Positions 1-12,215 of a DNA stretch of 64,000 nucleotides are shown here, piece after piece. Both the position numbers and the translations under genes were made by a program. Under the pieces are notes generated by a model. The model made no database searches. It saw only the letters and a list, made by a program, of their open reading frames with translations, and had not been told where the DNA came from. How positions within the stretch are numbered: the stretch's first letter is position 1; each line of letters starts with the position of its first letter. Source of the stretch: Lepidodermella squamata (lineage: Eukaryota; Gastrotricha); NCBI GenBank assembly GCA_047495785.1, contig JBLDXI010000017.1, forward strand, positions 496,001 through 560,000, read 5' to 3'.

Positions 1-148
1 ATTGCAACTACGTCGGCTATCTCCCATCCAGGGAGAATTAGGAGGACATATTGTCTTGAAGTATATCAGTGCAATTTTCTTTCTATCTCTCTGGATCGCT
101 TTTGTTACCTTGACTGTCTTGAAAAATTACAGCCTTATACAATTTTAG
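1..148 (+). CDS. ncx: Na+/Ca2+ exchanger (NCX), last exon only
   Basis: An open frame from base 2 to a TAG at 146-148 encodes about 48 residues. They contain RRLSPIQGELGG followed by a hydrophobic helix ending in KNYSLIQF. This is the same C-terminal exon found in every other exchanger of the window, where RRLPPIRGELGG precedes the final helix. The rest of the gene lies upstream of the window, so nothing can be said about its transport or calcium-sensing domains. The stop is only 83 bases from the first ATG of the next exchanger on the same strand, a very tight head-to-tail spacing. Confidence 0.85.
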   Translation, partial: LQLRRLSPIQGELGGHIVLKYISAIFFLSLWIAFVTLTVLKNYSLIQF

Positions 149-231
149 TCGAAATGAAATAAAGGATTAAATGACGTGAACACTCAGAAGTTTTGGGCTG
201 CAGGCTAATAAACATAAATCGATGTGGTTTA

Positions 232-3153
232 ATGGTTTGCCCAAAGGGTAGGGATTACAAAGCTGCTACTCACAAAATATATGTCATTGCCTCGGAGTTC
301 TCGATTTTAGCAAAAATGATAGATGCCGATTTGACTTGCAATGTCTCGGATCATTATGACAATGGATCGTGCCATTCAGAGCGGCATTGTGAGGGAGGTC
401 TCATTCTACCCGTTTGGGGATTCTCAGAAGCTGAGGAGGAAATGAATCCCTACATCCCAATTATATATCATGCCTTAATTTACATAATATCACTGGGATA
501 TCTTCTCCTTGGCGTAAGCATCATTACTGACCGACTAGTATCGGCAACTGAGTACATGAGTGACCAGAAAAGAAGCATCGAGGTCACGCTCAGTACGGGG
601 AATTCTACCCTTATTAAGGTAACTCCTAAACAATTTTCGCAACCCGTTTTTTCACTCAGTTTCAGTTACCGATTTGGCACCCAAACGTGGCAGCACTGAG
701 TTTGCATGTTATTGGCACAAGTGCTCCAGAGATTTTACTGCCAGTTATTGAAATTTTCAAACTCCGCTTTGAAACAACACACGAGCTCGGGTCTTCACTT
801 ATTTTGGGAAGTGGAGCTTATCACCTCTTCATCATCACATGTAAGCAAGCGATTTGAAATTGCTACATTTAACCTAATTTTTGGACATTTTAGCTGTGTG
901 TCTAGCTACAGTGCGCGGAGAAGCTCCAAAGCCAATACGAGATCTAAGATTATTCTTCCTCACAGCTGCATTCGCAATTTCAGCCTATCTATGGGTGTTT
1001 CTTGTCCTTGACATCATTTCGCCTCAACAAATCGAACTGTGGGAGGCTTTGGTCACGCTAGCGCTCTTCCCTACCCTCCTCGTGCTAGCCTGGTTGCAAG
1101 GCAGAAGGACTCCAGTCAGCCTTCTTTCGAGGCTAAACCACGCTGTCCACAAAAGTAGGTCATCAGCTGCAAACCACTTTCGACAGGCAGAATCTGACGC
1201 TGCGTTGAAGCGGTGGAGCATTGTAAGCAGCCGTGTTGAATTTTTAAAGCAAGAATATCCTGGCAAGACGTCGGAGGAGCTACAGGAGATTGCTAGCATG
1301 GAACTTGAAGGTATCGGAGATAACCGGCGACCCTCTGCTTACCGGTTTACGCGACCGAAAACCCCTGCGACGAAAAACCGAACCTTAGCAGACATTCTCG
1401 AGACTCACAACAGGGTTGACCCGGATAAGATTACTCAAAGCGTCGGGTTCCCGATAGCAACAGTAAACTGTGATGAAAACTGCGAGAAAGTCAAGATTCC
1501 GGTCGAAAGATGGGGTACTGGCCTAGACGAAACTTCCCTCTTTGTCGAATTCGAAACCGTGCAAGGTACCGCTAAAGACGGGGTAAACTTCAAAGGCAAG
1601 TCTGGGTGCATTTCGTTTCCTCCTGGAGAAAGTCGGGCATACATAACCATCGAAATCTTGGACGACGATGTTTACAGCAAAGACCCTCGACGTTTCAAAG
1701 TTAAGCTTGCTAAACCAATAGTCAGCTACCCGCGAGTTGAACTTCCAGCTTCCTCTACTCAAACGGCACAAGTTCAGCGGATTATCTTTGAACGGAATGA
1801 ATTGAGCGTATTAATACTGGACAGCGACCATTTCGGCGTCTTTTCGTTTGAAACTTATGACATACCTATACCGGACAACATCGGAGTCGCGAAAATCAAG
1901 GTCAGGAGGACTATGGGTGCGAAGGGATCTGTAGCTGTTTCCTACAGGATCACACCAGGTACCGCAAGACTTGGCGAGGACTACGTCGCTCAACCAGCTG
2001 GTTACGTCTCATTCGCAGAGGGACAGATAGAGGGCACGATCGACGTTAGAATCATTGATAAGAATCGTTACGGCGATGTCTTCAACTTCTTCATAGAACT
2101 CCTGACGCCAAGAAAGGACTCGGCCTTAGATATCAAAACGTCATTACAAGCTCCATCGATAGGTAACCCTCACCTTGTCCAAATCGGAATTTGCGAATCA
2201 GAGGAAACTGAAGAGGCCCTCGATCGCCTTATGCGAACGCCTGATATAACCCCACGTTTAATCGTGAATTTATGGCAAGAACAATTCCAACGTGCAATCG
2301 AGTTGCCATTTGTTCAAGACTCAAATTCTAGACCGGGTAGTATTACTGGTATCTGGGAAAGTTATGCGAAACCCTGGTTGGTATACTTTCTATCGCTGCC
2401 TTGGAAAATATCTGTGGCCATGATTCCACCGGATCGAATTTTGTACGGCTGGCTATCTTACTGTATTCTTCTCGGGTTTATGGTGGTGGTTGCGATTCTA
2501 ATTGGAGATTGTGCTTCTCATCTTGCTTGTACTATTGGCCTCAAAGAATCAATCACTGCAATCACGATAATCCCATTAGGTAATAATTGAATTTTTCAAC
2601 TTTTATTTACATTCAATCAATATACTTTTCCTCTTAGGAATGGGTTTGCCGGATACGTTTACAAGTCGGAAGGCGACCATATTCGAGAAAACAGCCGATA
2701 TCGCCATCGGTGGAATTTTGGGCGCAAATGCTGTCAGCGTTTCCTTAGGAATCGGGCTGTCGTGGTCAATCGGGGCAATTTATCAAACTACTAAAGGAGG
2801 CGTTCTAAAGGTGAGCGGATAATTAACCCATTGGAGTTACGCTCAAGCAAAATTATATGACCATACAGCTGTGCCCAATTTCAATTCTTAAATGAGTATT
2901 TTTCATAGAATGTATTTTTGACTGTTTTCAGGTTCCATCGAGTAATTTTGGTTTCAGCGTCATGCTTTACTGCAGTTTTGCCGCTGTTGCCGTTGCCATA
3001 CTAATGCTGCGACGACTGCCACCAAACCGAGGCGAATTGGGCGGCAAAAAATCACTCAGAATGCTAACGGCCGCTAGTTTCGTGCTACTGTGGCTGTTGT
3101 TCGTCGGTCTGACAATTTTAGAGAATTACTCTGTCATTAGCGTTTTCAAATAA
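232..3153 (+). CDS. ncx: Na+/Ca2+ exchanger paralogue, copy 1 (SLC8 family)
   Basis: Predicted plasma-membrane cation antiporter of 880 residues. Exons: 232-618, 666-840, 894-2579, 2638-2810, 2932-3153, all GT-AG with matching phases. The N-terminus has the family motif C-x-G-LILPVW before the first helix. The alpha-1 repeat has GTSAPE near residue 146, then LGSGAYHLF. Two Calx-beta domains occupy about residues 400-650. Alpha-2 begins GMGLPDT near residue 750. The protein ends with the RRLPPNRGELGG exon. Known NCX ion ligands are partly replaced: alpha-2 Thr-Ser is Met-Gly, and the TM3-type Asn is His. The Calx-beta calcium loop reads DSDH rather than DDDH. Unlike copies 2-6 there is no intron in the linker before the first Calx-beta domain. 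The start is the first in-frame ATG; a later one at 316 is possible. A likely poly(A) signal lies near 3210. The family call is firm; substrate is inferred. Confidence 0.9.
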
Positions 3154-3486
3154 CTATCGTTCCAGGTTCCAGGTGTGTAAAATGAAGCATCTTTCATTCG
3201 CAAATCAAGAAAAATAAAATGTACCACAAATCAGGTTTTCATTTCGAAAGGCGGCGCCAAATTGTAAAATTAAATGCTCCCATTTAAATAGGTATATGGG
3301 TTTATTTTATATCGGCTATTGATAAAAACTAGAGTTCGTTGATAAAGAAGACGCTAGACAGTGGGAGAAATTACTCACGATATCAGGCAACTGATAGGCC
3401 GAAGGGCCTTATCTTCCTAAGAATGTCCTTCGCTCTGAGAAGAAGTGGTGTGTATTAAACACAGACGAAAAGTATTACATAAAAAT
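3154..3486. other. Intergenic spacer
   Basis: This 333-base AT-rich spacer lies between exchanger copy 1 and the ankyrin gene, both on the plus strand. It holds an AATAAA-like poly(A) signal near 3210. I see no ORF with family resemblance and no clear promoter motif. Confidence 0.5.
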
Positions 3487-6400
3487 ATGTCTGTTGAAGC
3501 TAACATAGCTTCCATTTTCTGGGTGCCAGCCCTAAATGCTCTTGAACAAAATCGATCAGGTATACTCAATTTTTCCAAATTACTGAACTATCCCAATAAT
3601 TTTTAATTTTTCAAGGGAATAAACCTTTCAAAGAGTTATGGCCCAAAGGAAAGGAATTGCGACTCAGCATTGAGACATGTTCTGATCTGGATGATAAATT
3701 CAAGCGAAAATTGGCAATGTTTGCCGCAAGGTGCCGAATTTGGGAGGCTTTAGAACAACTGCTATCCACGAAAACCATCAGTAATACAATTTATATCAAT
3801 GGTATGAAAAAATGTTGATCAATTATTCCAGACGTGAATGTTCGATGTTCGGGTGGGCGGAGCTTACTGCACCTTGCTTGTATCCTCGAAAGCCTTGAAG
3901 GCGTTCATCTTTTACTATCAAACGGAGCCGATGTAACAGCGGTGGATGACAATGGCGAGACGGCGATCGATCAAGCTCGCGATCCTGAGATCTTGAAAGT
4001 CTTAACTAGTGCTCTGAAAACAGTACATGCTATGACAAAGGGCCCAGCGGTTGAAAAACGGAAACAAGATAAGCCGCCGAACAAATCTGCGGAGAAGCGA
4101 CTGAGTACGGATAAATCGAGTCAAGAGCTAGAATCTTTGTTCAATCTCGTCAAGTCGAGTTCTAGCAAATTTGAATTTGAAAATATTGTCATAAAAATCA
4201 AGGTTTCATCGATTTCCAAAGTTTTACCAACTATTTTATATTTCTATTATGAATGAAGGCCTTACCTGCTGAGTTGGTGCGAAAAGCTGTCGATGTTGCT
4301 TCTGGAGATTCGTTGTTCCATGCCGCTGTAAGAATAGGGATGCCAGCTGTTCCTTTGATGGTCCTTCTCGCTGAGCAATATAAGGTGGATTGTAATGCTA
4401 GGAACGGCCAAGGAGAGACGCCGCTGATCATCGCCATCCGGCAGGGTTTCTTTGAAATAGCTGACGTAAGTATTTCATTCCATTTAATAAAGAAGTAAAC
4501 ATTGAATTTCGGATCAACACACTTGTGATCATTTATATAATTTTTGAAAACTTTAGAATTTCAAAAATGCAATTTATTCAATATCAAAAATGTGCATAAA
4601 TGAAACATGATTTTTGACACTTCATTTCTGTTAGTAACATAAATTGGGCGTTGTCCAACAATGGGCACACGCCAGATGTCGCCTCAGATACTTGATTGCA
4701 GCAAAATTTTACGGAATTGACCGTTGCAGGGTTTATCTAGCTAATTTCCTAACTGAAGTTTTGTTTGTATTTGCTGATTTTCAGTTGTTGATTGTATGCC
4801 TTGGAGCTGATGTCAATCGATCTGGTCGAGATTCCCTCCGACCCATCCACGTCGCCTGCGCAGCCGATAATTACGACGCTCTCCTGCTTCTACTTCGTCG
4901 AGGCGCCAATTTAAGCACTAGCAATGGTCTTTTCGCCGATGAAGTCGACGGCATTGGTTCTGTTTGCAAATCAATCATTGCCAAAGCGAAAATCGAGCGA
5001 TACGAGCTATTGGCAGACTTAGCCGTTGACCCATTCGTGTCCCTATCGAAAGGCGATAAGACAAAGATAAATGGAAACATCCTATGTGCCGGTGACTTCC
5101 GATTGACAAATGACAAGGGCGAAACGATTTTGTTATCTCCGTCAGCCCTAACTAAGTATTTTACACAAAATTGTTGTTGATGAATTAAAGACTCTTGGTC
5201 TGTTCACAGCAAAAGCTTCATGCAAGTCGCGCTGTTTGTCATTCAAAAAACGATTCGAGATGCAAAGAAACGTTCGGAAATTTTGGATATGAAAAGTCCG
5301 TTAAGCGGGAAAACGGCTCTTTCGATCGCCTCTCGATTGGGAAATGTTGAAGTGATTCGATCACTGTTAGCTGCTGGTGCCGACCCAGCAATTCCTGATA
5401 ACGAAGACCTGTAAATGTTTCCTTACTTCATTGCTTTCCCGATCGCTCTCAATTCGAAATCCCTTTCCTTCTCACCTGAGCCTATACATAGCTTCATTAT
5501 TTCCCTCCTTTTTCATATAAATATTTCCTTTCCTTTCCTTTCCTTTCCTTTCCTTTCCTTTCCTTTCCTTTCCTTTCCTTTCCTTTCCTTTCCTTTCCTT
5601 TCCTTTCCTTTCCTTTCCTTTCCTTTCCTTTCCTTTCCTTTCCTTTCCTTTCCTTTCCTTTCCTTTCCTTTCCTTTCCTTTCCTTTCCTTTCCTTTCCTT
5701 TCCTTTCCTTTCCTTTCCTTTCCTTTCCTTTCCTTTCCTTTCCTTTCCTTTCCTTTCCTTTCCTTTCCTTTCCTTTCCTTTCCTTTCCTTTCCTTTCCTT
5801 TCCTTTCCTTTCCTTTCCTTTCCTTTCCTTTCCTTTCCTTTCCTTTCCTTTCCTTTCCTTTCCTTTCCTTTCCTTTCCTTTCCTTTCCTTTCCTTTCCTC
5901 TTTAATTGTTCTCAATTTCTCAAGATTGCCCATCCATCACGCATTGATGTGCTCCGATGTTGCTGTGGCAAGTGCTCTTTACGATAGCGATAGAGGTCTG
6001 ATCGGCTTCAAGCAATCTTTCTACTTGGTCACCAATCGCCAAGAAGCTACAGCCGTAGTAAATGAAGCTTTCTTCCGCCGTCAGGAGCACATCGTCCAAC
6101 CTTTGCTCATTAAAGCCGCTACAACACGATCGATCGAAGGCATAGCCGAGCAGCTTGAACCGGAAGACGTCATGGATTTGACGACGCTTTCCGCTGAAAA
6201 AGTCGACGTCAACTATCAATCCCCGGTTTTCCTAGCAGTTCAAAATGGAGCTATCGAAGTCGTCAAATTTTTCATCGAGGTATGGGAATCACAGCCTTTT
6301 AAACCTAACTGCTTCAAAAAGTATTTCAAAATTGACGTTCAGCATGGTGCAAACATAGCACGAGAACAATCAGTCACAGGGGACAGGTAACAGCATAGAA

Positions 6401-8294
6401 ATAAGTGAAAATTCGCCATATGTTCCAAATTTTCCAGCGTGTTGCACGTAGCTGTCCGTTCTGGGGATGTAGCGATGGTTGATTTTCTACTAAATCTAGA
6501 CGCAAGACACGACTTTCTGGAGCATATCAACTGCAACGGCCATTCAGCTCTTCATATCGCTGCCTTTCAAGGTAACTCGCTATTCATTAAATTGTCCGCA
6601 ATTTTTAAAATCATGAATTCAAGGTTTGAAGCCCATAGTGGAAAAGCTGCTAAAAGCTGGAGCTTCCCCGGTACTAGACGAAGCAGCAGGTTACCCAGCT
6701 ATAACGTCCCAATATTCGTCAATCCTATCCTTACTCGACAAAATTCGCCGAGATAGAAGCGCGATCGTTTTTGAGACTTTAAAAGCAATCGAGCCGAAAA
6801 AACTAGCTGCCGAAATCAAAACCAATGAACCAAGGCCGAGTGCAGCACGTAAGCAGAGTGTCATCGGAGGGGTGGCTTCCAGCTTCATATCCTCAGTTTC
6901 TATCTCGCTGTCTCGAGCTAAGTCGAAAGGAAGCGTTCTATCTCTTAAAGCGGCGGATTCTGTCAGCAAAATGACGTCATCGTTTTCGAGCCGATTCAAT
7001 GACTACGACGATAGTGCTAGTGTTGTTAGTGGCTACAGCACGATTAGTAAGGTGTCCACAGCCAGGTCGGTCGCGGCTTCGCAAAGCTCTCGGGTACTTC
7101 GCGCAACGCCAAACATGCGCCGGAGAATTTCATCCCACATAACTACAGCAGTTCAGGTTTGAGTTTATTAAATTTCTTATTTTTCATTATATTGGTAAAT
7201 TTATCCAAGATTTACGACTTTTACCTGTTCGACTTCAGTGGCGAGCCGTTGCTGACAGCTGCGGTTCGCCAGAAAACAGTCGTTCTAGTCGAAAATTTGC
7301 TGTCCTTGTACAAAAACTTAGCCGAAGAATTCAACCGATCGGCTCTGAAAAGGTCAGAATTCTTAATGAAAACATGCTTTACCTCATAACTTTGATCTGC
7401 AGGATATCTGCCTTCACCCAAGGTTCAGAAAACCCCCAAGAGTCGCATTTCTTTAGCGGAGTAATTTCGCCTAAACGAAGTAAGGGAATGGTTTTACAAT
7501 GCAATTTTCTTGCAACTATTACAATATATCTTAGCCGAGCTGGTTCATCCATGTCTATTGAAGTCGCCGAGAAATGGCTCGACCGCGCTTCATGTTGCGA
7601 TTCAGTTGTACGATAACAGAGAATTGGCGTTTCATCTAGCAGCCGCTTGTGAGAATGTCCTCTGCGTGACAGATTCGAACGGATTCAACCCCCTGCAATT
7701 GGCTGTCTCACTTTCACGTCGCCGTATTGTATCGGTTTTGGTGGTTAGTTCCCATTTTCCTTTTAACAAAGCAAGAGAAACATGATTGAATCTGGTCTGT
7801 AGTTTCGTGTTCACCCCTAAATTTTCGGAATTTTACTGATGATTCAATTTCATTTCTATTCAATTCAGAAATTTTCTACTGCTGATCTGGACTGTAAAAC
7901 TCCTGATGGAAGAACGCTGGAGCAATTGGCGACTAGCAAACGCATTCGAGCCCGGTTGCGCTACGCTCGAAAACGAAACAGCCAAGGTCTTGCGGCTGGG
8001 GGTGATGACAGTTACGAAAGCGACAGCGTATCTTCGAATTCAACAGCTGCGAGTGTCGCAACTCGAGCTACAGTTTTGTCGCGTTACGAACCCGGCGCCG
8101 ACTCAGCGTCATCGCTTTCGCTGGATGACGACATTGAAGCAAGCAGTCTGGCGAGTGGTTTGACGCGGAAACAGCTACGACACTTGAGCAAGCGGCTTGA
8201 TTTTGTTGGACTCATCAATAAGTACAACGACATAAGGAAAACTTTCATCGTCGAAAGCACAACCGCTAATTTAGAAAAGCAAATATTCCAGTGA
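3487..8294 (+). CDS. Multi-ankyrin-repeat protein (14 exons)
   Basis: Predicted soluble scaffold protein of about 1102 residues; function not recognised. Exons: 3487-3559, 3616-3780, 3832-4202, 4259-4465, 4785-5155, 5210-5410, 5925-6279, 6343-6386, 6438-6571, 6624-7156, 7210-7352, 7403-7479, 7535-7743, 7869-8294. Ankyrin units recur through it, for example GRSLLHLACILESLEG, DSLRPIHVACAADNYD, KTALSIASRLGNVEVI, LPIHHALMCSDVAVA, SVLHVAVRSGDVAMV and STALHVAIQLYDN. About residues 640-800 are a Ser-rich low-complexity segment, and the C-terminal exon is also Ser/acid-rich. There are no membrane helices or signal peptide. The least certain junction is the acceptor at 7209, where an AAG acceptor is needed to keep the ankyrin frame. 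Intron 6 (5411-5924) is almost wholly a TTTCC microsatellite. The gene interrupts the exchanger cluster on the same strand as copy 1. Confidence 0.75.
5524..5899. repeat. (TTTCC)n microsatellite, about 75 units
   Basis: An essentially perfect TTTCC array about 376 bases long fills intron 6 of the ankyrin gene. The strand is pure pyrimidine on plus and pure purine on minus. It is open in all frames because the unit has no stop, so ORF callers produce spurious FPFLS or KGKER proteins here. The real exon resumes at 5925 with LPIHHALMC. Confidence 0.97.
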
Positions 8295-8462
8295 AACACA
8301 TTCAGCAATCATTTTAGATATTACTTTTGCTTGATTATTTCATTGTTTTAGCATAAAAGGGTAAATTTTCAAAAAATCACGTTATCAAGTTGAAATAGGA
8401 TCTCATGAAGTTTATTTTTTCTCAATGTGACCATACAAGCCTTCATTCAGTCCATCGGATTG

Positions 8463-11400
8463 TTACCGAAAGTTGTCTTTTCGATAGAGAACTCTAATGT
8501 AACAGTAGTTTTCTAGGATAGACAGTACAACAAATATCAGCCAGAGGAGGATAAAGAAGGCTCCTGAAAGAACTTTCCACACCTGTGGACCGCCGAATTC
8601 GCCGCGAATAGGCGATACGCGTCGGAATACGAGCACCAGGACAGCGGCGGTAGCGAATACACAGTACAGCATAACACTGAAGCCAGCATTTTCTGGCGGA
8701 ACCTAAAAAAAATTAAATATTTGAGCCGTCCGGTACATTTTAAATAAATTCCCAGTCCCCAAATACGCCTCCACGGTCTCAAATCTGTAGCTTACTGATA
8801 GAGAAGACCCCCTTGCTTGGTTGTAAATTGCTCCAACAGTCCACGCCATGCCGATTCCCAAGAAAACCGAGGCCGCGTTTGAGGTAGTAATGTTACCAAA
8901 GGCTGCATCTGCCGTTTTCTCGTACATAGCTGCATGACGGCCAGCAAATGTATCCGGCAGTCCCATTCCAAAAGCTATGAGTGTAATCCCTGTAATCGTG
9001 TCTTTCAGGCCAACTAAACACCCTAGATACGAAGCACAATCGCCAATCAGCGCTGAGACGAAAGCGACACAGGCGAGCAATGATAAATAGGACACCCAGC
9101 CATGGAGTAGCCGAACAGGCGGGAGTAGAGCTACAAGCAGTTTCCAAGGGAGTGAAATCACATGGATGACATAACGCTTGATAATCCACTTTGATTTCGC
9201 CTTCACGATATTAGCCGAATCGGAATTGCCGTCGCTATCTGGCATTGTATTGGCATTGAAAACGGACGTGGTTTGTTGATGCTCGTCGTGATTAACGACA
9301 AACACGTCTCGAAGCTGATCGAACCAAGTAGAAGCAACCAACAACTCGGCCATATCGGTCATTTTGAGCAGGCGATCGAGAGCGTCACGAACCTCTTCGT
9401 CTTCACATATCCCCAACTGGACAAGCTTGTGTTCGCCCAGAGTAGGTAGGCCTATGCTTGACTTGACGTCATTTGAAAGCTTTTTCGGTTGCGAAAGTTC
9501 GATATAGAACGTGAACATGTCACCGGTTCGATTTTTGTCGATAATTTCAACCTATTGAGTGGGAAATGTACATCATTCATCAACACCGTTCGAAAATTTA
9601 CCTCGAGGAACTGCTCACTTTCGCCATCTTCGAAGTAAAGGACGCCTTTTGGGGAAGGGACGATGTAATCTTCGTGAAGCTTTGCCGTTCCTGGGCTGAT
9701 CTGATACGGGACTGCTACCTTACCTTTAGTGCCAGTGCCTCGAACCACCCGAATCTTGGCGACACCAACGTTATCTGCAATCGCTTGCTCAGTTTTCTCA
9801 AACGTGAAAACGCCGCAGTGGTCGTCGTCCAAAATTGAGACAACCGTCTCTGATAGCGATAATTCAACTTTGGACACTTTCGCGTTATGCTGCGAACCGT
9901 TTGATAGATTTGAACCTAATCGGCGTAAGACAGGTTGCGAACTTCTAACCATTACCGGGTTGGACAACCTCAGGCTAAAGTTTTTGGAGGCTTCTTCATA
10001 AATTCCGTCGTCGAGGATTCGAACGGTAATTTCAGCATTCTGCTGTCCGGGCTCGAAGGTCAGCGAACCTTTAGCAGGCTCGAAATTTATGTCAGCCTTG
10101 GCGGTTCCGGCTACAGTTTCGAAGTCGACAGTTGCTGAAGTTTCGTTGATGCCAGCGCCGTTTCTTATCACAGTAATTGCTGTTTTCTCGCAACTCTCCT
10201 GGCAACTGACGGCTGAAGCTACGAATCCTATGGTTTGCACATCGTATATATTAGAGTGCAGCTTGGTTCTTTGCTCATCCTAATGTAAAAGAAAAGATTA
10301 GCTGGAAAAGCACCTGATGGAATTCATAATCATTTTATGCGAATAGAGAGATTCTATCTATCCTCAAGGTTAACTCAGTGAAAGACTAAAGGTAATGAAA
10401 GTGAACTCAGTGAAAGAGACGAATCGACCCTTATGTCGATTCTCCTTATCCTAACCAGTTCTGCTTTTCTACTTCCCTCTCTGAAATGGTCCCCAAAATA
10501 AATCCCCTGGCTGGAAAGAGGGAATACCCAACTCACATATTTTTCTTTGATGCGCTCACGAGACGGAACATTGGCGCCGCCTGATATCGCTTTTGTAGCT
10601 TGCAATCTGCGGTTAAAATCAAATGGAAGCTAGTCAACTTTCGAACTATTTGCCCTACCTGTAAAACATCGCACTCTTCGGGGTGTCCTCCAACATCTGG
10701 ATTTCAGCCATTTCTGCAGAGATGCAAATAATAATAACAATTTAGCGACATTTCGTTAAGCTCTGAACCTTCTATTTCTAGATGAGACTTTTCTGGATGA
10801 GCCTCCTTCAGATGAGCCAAAATATGCGCCAACCTGCGGCGTTTGTCATCGTCCATATCTTCGCTGAACATACTACTTGAAGACGCGGTATCGCCCCGTT
10901 GCTCACCTTGAGACGTAGCCGGTTCAATTGAGCTGCTCTGAAGGAATTTTCCAACTGACGCCAACCATTTTTGTGGAAAGCGCCTGGCTACGATCCAATC
11001 AGTGACAACCATGATAGGGAAGAACAGTAAAGTCAGCACCGCCTCCCAAACTTCAACAGTACCCGGTGAGATTTCAGCTAGCATTAGGTAGACCCATAGA
11101 TAGGCAAATATTGCATAGATGACTGTTGCGAAGAAAAAATGCCGATCTTTGATGGGTTTTGGCGAAGTTTCTTCGACGCTCAAAAGGCATATAGCAGTGA
11201 TAATGAAGAAATGATAGGCGCCGGAGCCGACTATCAGCGACGGGCCCAGGTCGTCGCTGTCGAAGCCGCCTTTGATGACGCCGAAGACGGGGAGAAATAT
11301 CTCAGGTGCAGATGTTCCGACGGCGGAAACTGTCACTGCTAGAACAGTAGGGTGCCAGACTGGTACCTAAAGGAGCAAATCCGATACGAGTAAAACGAGC

Positions 11401-12215
11401 CTAGGTTGGTTAGGGTTCAGTGGTCGTTTTAGAGTTAGGTTTAAGGTTTTTCAGAGTTCAATTTCGCCCTTAAATTTCGCAGTGAAAAGGTTCAGTAAAA
11501 GGTATCAGTAAATAGGATTCAGGTTGGTTAGGGTTCCGGGTTCAAGCAGAATCTTTTCAAGCAGAAAAAATTATTGGTATCAAGGGTCCCAAAATCGAAC
11601 AGAAACCTGAAACTCACCCTAACCCTAAAATTAATCTTGAACCCTAAGTCCTAACCCTAACCCAAATTCTTATAATTTTATAACCTTTGAAGATCCTATA
11701 AAGTGGACAAGAAATTCAGCTTTTTCGCATTTTTTGGAACTTATGTAGGATCCCGAAAATCTTTTTCAAGCCGTCAAAATGTGCATTACCTTGATAGTTT
11801 TACTGCTACCATTTTTCAGCGTAACAGTCACGGGTCGTTTGTGCGCACCAATGACCTCAATAGCCGACACGATGCCATCGGTAATTACCGTAACGCCAAA
11901 CAGAAGGTAGCATAAAATTACAGCGTAGATTGCCGCTCGATACGCTATCGTCCCAACATCACCGTCGACAGGCGGAGGCGTCCATAGTGGCAAAATTAGT
12001 CCCTGGCTGCAATCCTTACTCGCAAAGCAGCGGTCGTTTGATTGAAAGAGCGACAAATTTCTGCTCTCATTAAAATTGGACAATTGATCGGACGAATCTG
12101 TGACCTTGGATTCATTCGTAACAGGATTGCACAAAGTCGAACCGAGGTTTAGGAAAATCAATGCAATCACATAGCAAATCAGATTTTTCTGATTTTGTAT
12201 TCGATTAGCTATCAT
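8463..12215 (-). CDS. ncx: Na+/Ca2+ exchanger paralogue, copy 2 (SLC8 family)
   Basis: Predicted plasma-membrane cation antiporter of 940 residues, the only exchanger here on the minus strand. Exons in transcript order: 12215-11790, 11366-10769, 10713-10659, 10606-10537, 10279-9602, 9551-8796, 8702-8463. A hydrophobic leader at residues 12-28 looks like a signal peptide, and NxS/T sites follow it. Then come C-x-x-GLILPLW, alpha-1 GTSAPE near residue 159 with LIVGSGAYHFF, and an acidic linker (EDMDDDKRR). Two Calx-beta domains follow, the first ending SILDDDHCGVFTFE with all three Asp retained. Alpha-2 has GMGLPDTFAG and SNAASVFLG, and the last exon has RRVSPIRGEFGG. Compared with canonical NCX, alpha-2 TS is MG and the two paired Asn are His and Ser. 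The 55-nt third exon is shared with copies 3-6. Confidence 0.92.
11380..11680. repeat. Interstitial telomere-like motifs in both orientations
   Basis: Inside intron 1 of the minus-strand exchanger, TTAGGG-type motifs near 11410 and 11530 (GGTTGGTTAGGGTTC) face CCCTAACCCTAA-type motifs near 11620-11665. The array is short and degenerate. It could be a telomere-like insertion at a repaired break or chance AT/G-rich sequence; the inverted pairing suggests a small foldback. Confidence 0.45.

Noticed and set aside
5415-5987. 190-residue plus-strand and 153-residue minus-strand ORFs of FPFLS and KGKER repeats
   Set aside because: They are translations of the TTTCC microsatellite in an intron; the unit contains no stop in any frame.
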